A model generated the notes under the pieces. The model did not search any database. It was given only the letters and a program-made list of their open reading frames with translations, and was not told the DNA's origin. From contig JBGPIT010000009.1 of assembly GCA_041485125.1 (NCBI GenBank), positions 1 to 35,415 on the forward strand: 35,415 bases of DNA, in the 5' to 3' direction. This document shows, piece after piece, positions 14,781 to 22,145 of this stretch. This DNA is from JBGPIT01 sp041485125. Its GTDB lineage: Bacteria > Desulfobacterota > Binatia > UTPRO1. The translations under genes and the position numbers were made by a program. Within the stretch, counting starts at the first letter, position 1. The number at the start of each line of letters is the position of its first letter.

Positions 14781-15653
14781 TCAGCGCAGCTCGGCGATGA
14801 AGCGTTCGACGGCGGGGGAAAAGTGCTTTCCCTGGCGGTGGACGATGCCGAGCGGACGACGCAGAGCCTCGTCGGTGATCTGTAGCGCGCAGAGGGTGTG
14901 GTTCTTCACCTCTTGCTTGATCGTCGGCTCAGGGACGAGCGCGACGCCGGCGCCGACCTCGACCACGCGCTTGATGGTCTCGATGTTGTCGAGCTCCATC
15001 ACGTAGCGGACGGTGACGTTCTTCTTGCGGAGGAGGCGGTCGGTGGCGCGGCGGGTGGGGATGTCGCGCTCGTAGCCGACGAAGGTCTGGCCCTCGAGGT
15101 CCTTCACGGTGATCGATTTGCGGCGCGCGAGAGGATGGTGGGTCGCGCACACCAGCACCAGGCGGTCCTCGCGGAAAGGGATCACGGCGATCTGCGGCCG
15201 GCGCGTCGGGTAGGCGACGATGCCGAGATCGATCGCGCCGCTCAGCACGTCCTCGAAGATCTTGGTCGAGCGGCTGTACTCGAGATGGACGTGCACCTGC
15301 GGATACGCCTTGAGGAACTTCTTCAATGGCTCGGAGAGCTCGTAGAGTCCGACGCTGTGGACGGTCGCGAGCCGAACACTGCCGCCGACGACGCTGCCGA
15401 AGCTCTGCATCTGCTCGCGCAGCTCGCGATAGCGCGCGGTGATGTCCTTGCTCGCCTGATAGAGGATCTGTCCCGCCGGTGTCGGCTGCACGTGGCCCTT
15501 GGTGCGCTCGATGAGCGGCAGGTCGAAGCGACCCTCGAGCGCGCGCACCTGCTGGCTCACCGCCGACTGGGTGACGAAGTTCTGCGAGGCGGCGGTCGAG
15601 AAGCTGCCGCTCTCGACCAGATCGCAGAACACTTGCAACGTTTCGAGATGCAT
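14781..15653 (-). CDS. LysR-family transcriptional regulator
   Basis: 290 residues. The winged helix-turn-helix is at 1-60 (FCDLVESGSFSTAASQNFVTQSAVSQQVRALE), with a linker helix and a substrate-binding domain from about 90 on (VRLATVHSVGLYELSEPL, IDLGIVAYP, GVALVPEPTIKQEV). The head and body resemble the CysL/CbbR branch. It is divergent from glutaryl-CoA dehydrogenase, which LysR-type GcdR regulators control in some proteobacteria; by position this is the likely regulator of gcdH-cstA. The ribosome site GGAG lies 7 bases before the ATG. The operator candidate in the gap lies downstream of the regulator's own promoter, suggesting autorepression. Confidence 0.93.
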   Translation of the reverse strand: MHLETLQVFCDLVESGSFSTAASQNFVTQSAVSQQVRALEGRFDLPLIERTKGHVQPTPAGQILYQASKDITARYRELREQMQSFGSVVGGSVRLATVHSVGLYELSEPLKKFLKAYPQVHVHLEYSRSTKIFEDVLSGAIDLGIVAYPTRRPQIAVIPFREDRLVLVCATHHPLARRKSITVKDLEGQTFVGYERDIPTRRATDRLLRKKNVTVRYVMELDNIETIKRVVEVGAGVALVPEPTIKQEVKNHTLCALQITDEALRRPLGIVHRQGKHFSPAVERFIAELR

Positions 15654-15674
15654 CCCGATGCTCCATTAGGCGCG

Positions 15675-15696
15675 CTGATTTCCTGCGATCAGCAGG
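15675..15696. promoter_or_regulatory. LysR operator candidate: two interleaved inverted repeats
   Basis: CTGAT (15675-15679) and ATCAG (15688-15692) form a perfect T-N11-A dyad, the typical LysR box. Shifted within it, CCTGC (15682-15686) and GCAGG (15692-15696) form a second perfect dyad with 5-base spacing. The site lies between the regulator's start codon and its promoter. Confidence 0.55.
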
Positions 15697-15706
15697 ACTA
15701 CCGATC

Positions 15707-15734
15707 CTTATACGGCGCGGCCGGCGCCCCGCAA
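15707..15734 (-). promoter_or_regulatory. Candidate promoter of the LysR gene
   Basis: On the minus strand, TTGCGG (15729-15734) and TATAAG (15707-15712) are 16 bases apart. The start of transcription near 15700 puts the operator dyads directly in the early transcribed region. Confidence 0.45.
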
Positions 15735-15750
15735 GTCGGCGCCGCCGCCC

Positions 15751-15779
15751 TTGAGGCGGTGGCGGTGGGGCAGTAGCAT
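15751..15779 (+). promoter_or_regulatory. Candidate gcdH promoter with near-leaderless start
   Basis: TTGAGG at 15751-15756 and TAGCAT at 15774-15779 have the optimal 17-base spacing. The GTG start at 15789 follows 9 bases after the -10 box, leaving a leader of about 2-3 bases, and no Shine-Dalgarno sequence is present. Confidence 0.45.
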
Positions 15780-15788
15780 ACGCGCCTC

Positions 15789-16952
15789 GTGCCTGCCCTC
15801 GACTACTACGAGATCGACGCGCTCTTCAGCGACGAGGAGCGCATGACGCGCGAGACGGTGCGCGCCTTCGTCGAGCGCGAGTGCCTGCCGCTCCTGGAGG
15901 GCTGTCACGCCCGCGAGGAGTTCCCGCGCGAGATCGTCCCGCGCATGGGCGAGCTCGGCCTCTTCGGCGCCAACCTGCGTGGCTACGGCTGCGCCGGGCT
16001 CAGCAACGTCGCTTACGGGCTCATCATGCAGGAGCTCGAGCGCGGCGACAGCGGCCTGCGCTCGATGGCGTCGGTGCAGGGCGGGCTCTCGATGTACGCG
16101 ATCTACGCCTACGGCTCCGAGGAGCAGAAGACCCGCTGGCTGGCGGAGATGGCGCGCGGCAAGGCGATCGGCTGCTTCGGCCTCACCGAGCCCGACCACG
16201 GCTCGGATCCCGGTGCCATGGAGACGCGCGCGTGCTCGAGCGGCGGCGACTACGTGCTCTCGGGCTGGAAGCGCTGGATCACCAACGGCAGCGTCGCCGA
16301 CGTCTCGATCGTCTGGGCCAAGACCGACGACGGCGAGATCCGCGGCTTCCTCGTCGAGCGCGGCACGCCGGGCTTCAGCGCGCGCGACATCAAGGGCAAG
16401 TTCTCGCTGCGCGTCTCGATCACCTCGGAGCTGATCCTCGAGGACGTCCGAGTCCCCAAGAGCGCGCTCCTGCCGAACGTCACCGGCCTCAAGGGTCCCT
16501 TCGGCTGCTTGAACCAGGCCCGCTACGGGATCGTGTGGGGCGCGATCGGCGCGGCGATGACCTGCTACGAGACCGCGCTCGACTACGCCCAGCACCGCGT
16601 GCAGTTCGACCGGCCCATCGCGGGATTCCAGTTGGTCCAACAGAAGCTCGTCGACATGGCGACCGAGATCACCAAGGGGCAGCTCCTGGCCCTGCGTCTC
16701 GGCCAGCTGAAGGACGCCGGCCGGGTGCGGGCGCAGCAGATCTCGATGGCGAAGCGCAACAACGTGAGCCAGGCGCTCCACATCGCGCGGCTCGCGCGCG
16801 ACATCCTCGGCGCGAACGGCATCGTCAACGAGTACCCGGTGATCCGCCACATGCTGAACCTCGAGACCGTCAACACCTACGAGGGCACCTACGACATGCA
16901 CACGCTGATCGTCGGGCGGGATCTCACCGGCCTCGACGCCGTGCGCGGCTGA
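15789..16952 (+). CDS. gcdH: Glutaryl-CoA dehydrogenase
   Basis: 387-residue acyl-CoA dehydrogenase-fold flavoprotein. It oxidises and decarboxylates glutaryl-CoA to crotonyl-CoA in lysine, tryptophan and aromatic degradation, passing electrons to ETF. GCDH-specific features are the Arg in GLRSMASVQGGLSMYAIYAYG (the residue that binds the glutaryl carboxylate), the FAD segment CFGLTEPDHGSDPGAMETRA, ARYGIVWGAIGAAMTCYE, and NTYEGTYDMHTLIVGRDLTG with the catalytic Glu in TYEGT. The substrate Arg and the TYEGT context favour glutaryl-CoA over ordinary fatty acyl-CoA. Divergent from a LysR gene and followed by cstA after 25 bases, probably as an operon. Confidence 0.93.
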   Translation: MPALDYYEIDALFSDEERMTRETVRAFVERECLPLLEGCHAREEFPREIVPRMGELGLFGANLRGYGCAGLSNVAYGLIMQELERGDSGLRSMASVQGGLSMYAIYAYGSEEQKTRWLAEMARGKAIGCFGLTEPDHGSDPGAMETRACSSGGDYVLSGWKRWITNGSVADVSIVWAKTDDGEIRGFLVERGTPGFSARDIKGKFSLRVSITSELILEDVRVPKSALLPNVTGLKGPFGCLNQARYGIVWGAIGAAMTCYETALDYAQHRVQFDRPIAGFQLVQQKLVDMATEITKGQLLALRLGQLKDAGRVRAQQISMAKRNNVSQALHIARLARDILGANGIVNEYPVIRHMLNLETVNTYEGTYDMHTLIVGRDLTGLDAVRG

Positions 16953-16977
16953 TGCACGGCGCGCTCAGCGCTCGCGC

Positions 16978-18654
16978 GTGAGCCTTCCCGCTCTCGCCGC
17001 GATCGTCATCGTCTGGCTCGCGCTCGGCTACCGCGTCTACGGACGCTTCATCGCGCGCCAGTACAGTCTGGACGACCGCGCGGCCACACCGGCCGTGACG
17101 CTCAACGACGGCGTCGACTTCGTGCCCGCCGGCCGCTTCTATCTCCTCGGCCAGCACTTCAGCGCGATTGCCGCCGCGGGGCCGATCGCCGGACCGATCC
17201 TCGCCTGCCAGCTCTTCGGCTGGCTGCCGTGTATCCTCTGGATCGCCCTCGGCGTGGTGTTCATCGGCGCGGTCCACGACTTCTCGAGCCTGATCGCGTC
17301 GGTCCGCCACCGCGCCCGCTCCGTCGCCGAGATCGTACGCGAATACCTCGGCGAGCGCGCCTGGCTCGCGATGATGGCGTTCATCTGGGTCGCGCTCGTC
17401 TATGTGATCGTCGCCTTCACCGACATCACCGCCAACACCTTCGTCGGACAGAGCGAGGAGCTCGCCGGCGGCACGTTCACCTTCAATCCGGGCGGCGCGG
17501 TCGCGGCGGCGAGCGTCCTCTATCTACTGCTGGCGATCCTCATGGGCGCCGTGCAGCGCCTCTGGGACCCGCCGCTCTGGCTCCTCACGGTGATCTTCGT
17601 GCCCGCGACGCTCGGTGCGGTGTGGCTCGGCACCGAGCTTTCGACGTGGCTGATCTTCGACGCGAGGGTGTGGGGCGTCGTCATCCTGCTCTACTGTCTC
17701 GCTGCGTCGGTCACGCCGATGTGGCTCCTGCTGCAACCGCGCGGCTACCTCGGCGGCTTCGTCCTCTACCTCGCGCTCTTCGTCGGTGTGGTCGGCATCT
17801 TCTTCGGCGGCTTCACCGTCAAGCAACCGGCCTTCATCACCTGGCACGCGCCCGGCATGACCGGCAGCCTCTTCCCGTTCCTCTTCGTCACGATCGCGTG
17901 CGGCGCCTGCTCCGGCTTCCACGGCTTGGTGTGCTCGGGCACGACGTCGAAGCAGATCGCGCGTGAGAGCGACTGCAGCCCGGTCGGCTACGGCGGCATG
18001 CTGCTCGAGGGCTTCGTCGCGCTGATCGCGCTCGCGACGATCATGATCGTGTCGAGCGACCAGGTCGCGAACCGCGCGCCCGGCGTGATCTACGGCGAGG
18101 GCATCGGACGGTTCCTCACCGTGATGATCGGCGAGCAGCACCTGCGCTTCGCGATCACCTTCGGCGCGATGGCGTTCTCGACCTTCGTCTTCGACACCCT
18201 CGACGTGAGCGCGCGCCTCGGCCGCTACATCCTCGAGGAGCTGCTGCGGCCGCGCGGCGTGGCGACGAAGATCGTCGCCACCACGCTCACGGTCGCGGTG
18301 CCGCTCGTCTTCATCGTGATCGGCGGCGAGTCGACGTACCGGGTGTTCTGGACGCTTTTCGGCTCGAGCAACCAGCTGCTGGCGGCGCTCACCTTGCTCG
18401 CGATCACGACCTGGTTGCGTGCGACCGGGCGGCGCTACTGGTACGTGCTCTTGCCGACGCTCTTCGTGATGACGATTACGATCTGGGCGCTCGTCATCCA
18501 AGCGCGCGCCGGTCTCACCGCGCTCGGCCTCAACGCTGCGACCATGAACGCGGTCGTCGCCACGGTGTTGATCGCACTCGCGATTGTTCTGGTACGTGAA
18601 GCGATCCGTGTCTTCCGCCGCGTCCCCGCGGTCGAGCCGCCGCGCGGCGGTTGA
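16978..18654 (+). CDS. cstA: CstA-family carbon-starvation protein (pyruvate or peptide transporter)
   Basis: 558 residues with about 14-16 hydrophobic segments. The N-terminal VTLNDGVDFVPAGRFYLLGQHFSAIAAAGPIAGPILA and HDFSSLIASVRHRARSVAEIV are the conserved CstA core. CSGFHGLVCSGTTSKQIARESD and FVFDTLDVSARLGRYILEE are also hallmarks. E. coli CstA and YjiY/BtsT are about 700 residues; this is the shorter bacterial type. Family members take up pyruvate or peptides under carbon limitation, coupled to ions. The GTG start lies 25 bases after gcdH with no clear ribosome site; co-transcription is likely. A perfect palindrome of GC bases (18637-18650) sits at the very end of the coding region. Confidence 0.92.
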   Translation: MSLPALAAIVIVWLALGYRVYGRFIARQYSLDDRAATPAVTLNDGVDFVPAGRFYLLGQHFSAIAAAGPIAGPILACQLFGWLPCILWIALGVVFIGAVHDFSSLIASVRHRARSVAEIVREYLGERAWLAMMAFIWVALVYVIVAFTDITANTFVGQSEELAGGTFTFNPGGAVAAASVLYLLLAILMGAVQRLWDPPLWLLTVIFVPATLGAVWLGTELSTWLIFDARVWGVVILLYCLAASVTPMWLLLQPRGYLGGFVLYLALFVGVVGIFFGGFTVKQPAFITWHAPGMTGSLFPFLFVTIACGACSGFHGLVCSGTTSKQIARESDCSPVGYGGMLLEGFVALIALATIMIVSSDQVANRAPGVIYGEGIGRFLTVMIGEQHLRFAITFGAMAFSTFVFDTLDVSARLGRYILEELLRPRGVATKIVATTLTVAVPLVFIVIGGESTYRVFWTLFGSSNQLLAALTLLAITTWLRATGRRYWYVLLPTLFVMTITIWALVIQARAGLTALGLNAATMNAVVATVLIALAIVLVREAIRVFRRVPAVEPPRGG

Positions 18655-18731
18655 CGCACTAGATCACGCGCTGTTGCCTACCGCGGCGGGTTGTGGCTTA
18701 CATCACACGCTCTTCAGCTTCCGAGTGGTTC

Positions 18732-19844
18732 ATGACGATGCGCGCCCTCAAGCGATACGCACGTCCCCTCGCCGTCGTGTTGTGCTTGCATGCCTTCGCG
18801 GCGACGGTGGACGCCATGCCGCCGCCGATCCGGTTCAGCGCGCAGTTCCCGGTCTCGGAGTCGATGGAGGCGCGGATACGCTTCTGGATCCGCATCTTCA
18901 CCGAGGTCTCCCACACCGAGGCCGTCCTGCACGATCGCGACGATCCGCGCATCGTCTACGACGTCGTCCCGGTCGGGCCGAGCGGGGTCGGCGGTCCGCT
19001 CGATGCCGCGCGCGCGAGCTACGACCATCTGCTCACGTCGATCGCGCTGATCGCGCCGGCGTTTCCGTTCTCCGCGCCGTCGCCGGAGCGCGTGCGCGTC
19101 GCGACGCTCTTCAGCTCGGCGGGCGTGTCGCCGCAGGGCATGGTGCACGCCATCGGCAACATCCGCGCGCAGCGCGGCCTGCGCGAAGTCTTCGCCGACG
19201 GTCTGGTGCGCGCGCAGCTCTACATGCCCGCGATCAAGAAGATCTTCAGCGACGCCGGCCTGCCGCGCGAGCTGATCTACCTCCCGCACCTCGAGTCGTC
19301 GTTCAATCCGAACGCGGTATCGAAGGCCGGGGCGGTCGGTCTGTGGCAGTTCACCCGCGAGACCGCCGAGCGCTATCTGAATCTCGACCGCGAGCCGAAC
19401 GCGCGCGTCGATCCGGTGCGCTCGAGCGAGGCCGCGGCGGCGCATCTGGCGCGCTCGTTCGAGGTGCTCGGGAGCTGGCCGCTCGCCGTCGCCGCGTACA
19501 ATCACGGTGTCGCCGGCATCGCGCGCGCGCGGAGCCAGGTCGGCAGCGACTCGATCGACGACATCATCCGCGGCTACGACGGCCAGACCTTCGGGTTCGC
19601 GTCGCAGAACTTTTACGCCGAGTTCCTCGCCGCGGCGCACGTCGCGCGCAACGCCGACTACTACTTCCCCGAGTTGAAGCGCACGCCGGTGCTCCAGTAC
19701 GTGGTCAGGCCCGGCGACTCGTTGTGGAAGATCGCGCGCCAGCACCAGATCACGGTGCGCGAGCTCACGGTCGCGAACGATCTCGGGCGGAGCCCGCTCC
19801 GCCAGGGCCAGCGCATCGTGATTCGGCGCTCGACCGCCGCCTAG
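18732..19844 (+). CDS. MltD-like membrane-bound lytic transglycosylase with LysM domain
   Basis: 370 residues. The N-terminus is a signal peptide (RPLAVVLCLHAFAATVDA) without an obvious lipobox Cys. A roughly 120-residue N-terminal region specific to this protein follows. The SLT domain runs about 165-300: LPRELIYLPHLESSFNPNAVSKAGAVGLWQF with catalytic E188, and AVAAYNHGVAGIARA. A single LysM repeat, VVRPGDSLWKIARQHQI, closes the chain (about 323-368). It cleaves the glycan strands of peptidoglycan to 1,6-anhydro-muropeptides in the periplasm. I chose the ATG at 18732; the ATG at 18738 would also do. The stop is 8 bases from the convergent NUDIX gene. Confidence 0.92.
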   Translation: MTMRALKRYARPLAVVLCLHAFAATVDAMPPPIRFSAQFPVSESMEARIRFWIRIFTEVSHTEAVLHDRDDPRIVYDVVPVGPSGVGGPLDAARASYDHLLTSIALIAPAFPFSAPSPERVRVATLFSSAGVSPQGMVHAIGNIRAQRGLREVFADGLVRAQLYMPAIKKIFSDAGLPRELIYLPHLESSFNPNAVSKAGAVGLWQFTRETAERYLNLDREPNARVDPVRSSEAAAAHLARSFEVLGSWPLAVAAYNHGVAGIARARSQVGSDSIDDIIRGYDGQTFGFASQNFYAEFLAAAHVARNADYYFPELKRTPVLQYVVRPGDSLWKIARQHQITVRELTVANDLGRSPLRQGQRIVIRRSTAA

Positions 19845-19852
19845 TCCCGATC

Positions 19853-20368
19853 TCAGCCGCCGGGCGTGCGGTAGGCACGCCAAACGTGGACACCGTCGGG
19901 GCAGCAGCGCTCGCCGGCGATGAGCCGCTCGACCTCGGCCGTCGCCATGAAGCGGCCCTCGACGATCTCCTCCGCCTGCAGCACGAACGGCCCCTCGAGG
20001 CGCGCGACGAACACCCGTCCGACGATCCGCGTCGCGGTGTCGGCGTAGCGCATCGGCCCCCCGTCCTCGAGCGCGGCGCCGTCGACGCCGAGCTCCTCGG
20101 AGAGCTCGCGTACGGCGGCCGTGCGATAGTCCTCGCCCGCGCCGACGACGCCGCCGATCGCGACGTCCCAGTAGCCGGGAAAGACGTCCTTGGTCTCCGT
20201 GCGGCGGTGGACGAAGAGCGCCCCGGCGCGGTTCGACACCAGCACGTAGACTGCGCGATGAGTGAGGTTCCGCCGTCGCATCTCGGCACGCGTCACCTGC
20301 GCGATCACCCGGTCGTCGCCGTCGACGACGTCGACCATCTCCGCGCCGGGTCCGTCCGCGCACGTCAC
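19853..20368 (-). CDS. NUDIX hydrolase (YfcD-like)
   Basis: 171 residues with a full NUDIX box, G-x5-E-x7-REL-x-EEL-G-V, in GVVGAGEDYRTAAVRELSEELGV. The preceding TKDVFPGYWDVAIGG and LFVHRRTETK are typical of the isopentenyl-diphosphate-isomerase/YfcD-like branch, which hydrolyses nucleoside or other diphosphates. The start is decided by GGAGG six bases before the GTG at 20368. An ATG at 20338 exists but lacks spacing from a ribosome site. It is divergent from the mini-glutaredoxin, 65 bases apart. Substrate unknown; a housecleaning role is likely. Confidence 0.88.
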   Translation of the reverse strand: MTCADGPGAEMVDVVDGDDRVIAQVTRAEMRRRNLTHRAVYVLVSNRAGALFVHRRTETKDVFPGYWDVAIGGVVGAGEDYRTAAVRELSEELGVDGAALEDGGPMRYADTATRIVGRVFVARLEGPFVLQAEEIVEGRFMATAEVERLIAGERCCPDGVHVWRAYRTPGG

Positions 20369-20433
20369 GCGCCGCCTCCGCTCGTGCTCGTCGCCGGTTC
20401 TCGGCGGCGGCGCGAAATGTTAGCGTCGCCGGC

Positions 20434-20658
20434 GTGCCCGCTCGCGCGACGCTCTACGTGAAGACCGGCTGCGCGTATTGCGAGGCCAAACGGCGCGAGC
20501 TGCTCGCGCGCGGCGTCGCCGTCATCGAGGTGAACGTGACCGAGCATCCGGAGGCGGTGCCCGAGCTCTTGAAGCTCACCAAAGGAGAGCGGCGCGTGCC
20601 GGTCGTGGTCGAGGCGGGGCGGATCAGCGTCGCGCCCGAGGGTGGCGCCGAGTTCTGA
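20434..20658 (+). CDS. Mini-glutaredoxin, Cys form resembling the Uxx-star family
   Basis: 74 residues, one thioredoxin-fold domain: LYVKTGCAYCEAKRRELLARGV with redox C13-x2-C16, then VIEVNVTEHPEAVPELLKL and the cis-Pro segment RRVPVVVEAGR. The length and pattern resemble the short 'Uxx-star' glutaredoxin-like family, in which some members carry selenocysteine at the first position. Here both codons are Cys (TGC). It probably handles thiol-disulfide exchange or glutathione-like reduction in the cytoplasm. The GTG start has no Shine-Dalgarno sequence; TAGCGT preceded by TGT lies seven bases upstream, so the mRNA may be leaderless. Confidence 0.82.
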   Translation: MPARATLYVKTGCAYCEAKRRELLARGVAVIEVNVTEHPEAVPELLKLTKGERRVPVVVEAGRISVAPEGGAEF

Positions 20659-20694
20659 GCGGCAGGTACGAGCGGCGCGGCCCGCCGTCATCGC

Positions 20695-21252
20695 CTACTG
20701 GGCGCCGCGCCGCGCGCGTTGTTCCTGCTCGTACGAGGTGCGGAGCCTCTCGGCGAGCGTCGCCGCGTTGATCGAGATCTGCTTCAGCTCGGCGAGCTCG
20801 GCGCTGCTCGCCTTGATCGTCTCGTCGCGGGCGGCATCGAGCCTCGTGTTGACCTCGTGGGCGCGTCGCGACAGTTCGGTGAGCTCGTCGAGATCCGGCT
20901 TGTGCTGGCTGACGAAGTCCTTGTGGCGATTTTTCAGCTGCGCGATCAGCGCGCGGCGGCGTGCGAGCATGTCGTTCAGCTCGGTCGCCGTCTGCTTCAC
21001 TTGCGGCGACGCCTTCGGATCGAGCAGGACCTGGCGGATCTTGTTCCTGCCCTGACGGATCGTCTGCTCGTGTCGTCCGAGATCGCGGGCGTCGGGCTGA
21101 TTGGCGCGGTTGGCACCGGGCCGACGGTAGTGCGCGCGCGGTGTTTCCGCGGGTGTGGCTTCTTGCGCGAGGCCGACACGCGGCGCGGGCGCCACGACGG
21201 TCACGGCCAGCGCGCAGAGCGCGGCGACGAGAGCCTTGCGTGCGGCGCTCAA
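20695..21252 (-). CDS. Periplasmic coiled-coil protein of unknown function
   Basis: 185 residues: a signal peptide (ARKALVAALCALAVTVVAPAPRVGLA/QEAT), a short Pro-rich linker, then a long charged helix bundle from about 60 to 180 (IRQGRNKIRQVL, LNDMLARRRALIAQLKNRH, LDELTELSRRAHEVNTRL, SAELAELKQISINAATLAERL). No family motif is recognised. The start is the TTG at 21252: it overlaps the upstream gene's stop by four bases (TTGA), is preceded by GGGGGTGA, and begins the signal peptide. An upstream reading frame as far as 21729 is open but is a shadow. The two genes are very likely translationally coupled and work together in the envelope. Confidence 0.75.
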   Translation of the reverse strand: MSAARKALVAALCALAVTVVAPAPRVGLAQEATPAETPRAHYRRPGANRANQPDARDLGRHEQTIRQGRNKIRQVLLDPKASPQVKQTATELNDMLARRRALIAQLKNRHKDFVSQHKPDLDELTELSRRAHEVNTRLDAARDETIKASSAELAELKQISINAATLAERLRTSYEQEQRARRGAQ

Positions 21253-21635
21253 CGCGTCACCCCCGTGGTCACACCTTGCCAGAACCTGCCCATCAGGCGG
21301 TACCGGAGGGTCGGAGGCATCGTCAGGTGGCGAGCCGGGTTCCGGAATACGTAGGATTCGATCATCTGGTCTTCGTTGAGCGCCGCCGCCAGGGCGACCA
21401 TGTCGTGGTCGAAATCGTGCTCGCTGCGCTCCGACGGCGCGCCGCCGGCTCCCCCCGACGCGGGCAGGGCGCGATCCTGTGCCGTCACCTTGCCTTGCGG
21501 CACCGCCGGCGGGTGCTGCGGCACCGCTTGACGCGCGATCTGTCGCGGCGGCGGTGCCGGCGTCATCGCGCGTACGATCAACCATCCGCCGACTGCCGCG
21601 ACCACCACGATTACGATCAGCACTTTCGAGTCCAT
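21249..21635 (-). CDS. Small membrane-anchored protein, partner of the periplasmic coiled-coil protein
   Basis: 128 residues. The ATG at 21635 is followed at once by a single membrane segment (VLIVIVVVAAVGGWLIV) and a Pro/Gln/Ala-rich periplasmic linker. A compact C-terminal domain follows, with an acidic His-containing motif (SEHDFDHDMVALAAALNEDQMI) and an aromatic tail (RYRLMGRFWQGV). No family is recognised. It overlaps the start of the downstream gene by four bases, so the pair should be made in fixed ratio. It is divergent from the small DUF3553-like gene. Confidence 0.72.
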   Translation of the reverse strand: MDSKVLIVIVVVAAVGGWLIVRAMTPAPPPRQIARQAVPQHPPAVPQGKVTAQDRALPASGGAGGAPSERSEHDFDHDMVALAAALNEDQMIESYVFRNPARHLTMPPTLRYRLMGRFWQGVTTGVTR

Positions 21636-21740
21636 GATCGATGACGAGCGCCGGAGTGTGGGTGCGAGGGCCGCGCGAGTCAAGCCCAGTGGCAATTCGG
21701 AGGTCGTTCCGGTAACGTGATCGGACCACGGTGAAGGTGA

Positions 21741-22037
21741 ATGCTCGATTCGGAGAAGCGTCTTTTTCTGCGTCTCGGCGACCGCGTCCACCATGTCTCG
21801 TACGAGCTATGGGGTCTCGGTGTCGTCGTCGAGGAGATGACCTCGATCGTTCCCGGCGGTACGTGTCTGGTGCGAATTCTCTTCGAGGACGGCCAGCAAC
21901 GCACGTTCAACAACGACATGGACAGCGAGCTGTGCTGTTGCTACCTCGGCTTGCGCAAGAACTGGCACTTCGATTTCGGCGACGTGCGGCGCGTCTCGCG
22001 CGGCGGCCCGCGCCAGCGCATGATCGGCAACCGCTGA
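21741..22037 (+). CDS. Small basic/aromatic protein, DUF3553-like
   Basis: 98 residues, soluble. The segment LGDRVHHVSYELWGLGVVVEEMTSI followed by CLVRILFEDGQQRTFNND resembles the short beta-barrel DUF3553/CarD-N-like fold, in which a G-x-V...W-G-x-G-x-V strand pair is conserved. Three consecutive Cys (ELCCCYLGL) are unusual and might bind metal or form disulfides. The ATG has only a weak AAGGTGA ribosome site. The family assignment is tentative; related small domains bind nucleic acid or RNA polymerase. It precedes ileS by 108 bases. Confidence 0.6.
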   Translation: MLDSEKRLFLRLGDRVHHVSYELWGLGVVVEEMTSIVPGGTCLVRILFEDGQQRTFNNDMDSELCCCYLGLRKNWHFDFGDVRRVSRGGPRQRMIGNR

Positions 22038-22095
22038 GCGCCCGGATCGCGACGAGTCCCGCTCGTTGAGCGCTCCAGGCGGAAGACGGCCCGGC

Positions 22096-22111
22096 GCCGG
22101 CGGATGCCGGC
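22096..22111 (+). repeat. Small hairpin upstream of ileS
   Basis: GCCGGC at 22096-22101 and again at 22106-22111 is self-complementary and can form a 6-bp stem with a GGAT loop, 35 bases before the ileS start. No T-box specifier or antiterminator sequence is present, so a simple leader hairpin is all that can be said. Confidence 0.3.
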
Positions 22112-22145
22112 TCCTCAATGGCTCCTGGCGCGTACCGGGTGCACG

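Noticed and set aside
20434..20658. Selenocysteine codon in the mini-glutaredoxin
   Set aside because: Both redox positions are TGC (Cys); there is no in-frame TGA.
22038..22145. Possible T-box leader before ileS
   Set aside because: Only 108 bases, no T-box core sequence or terminator/antiterminator pair; just a small hairpin.
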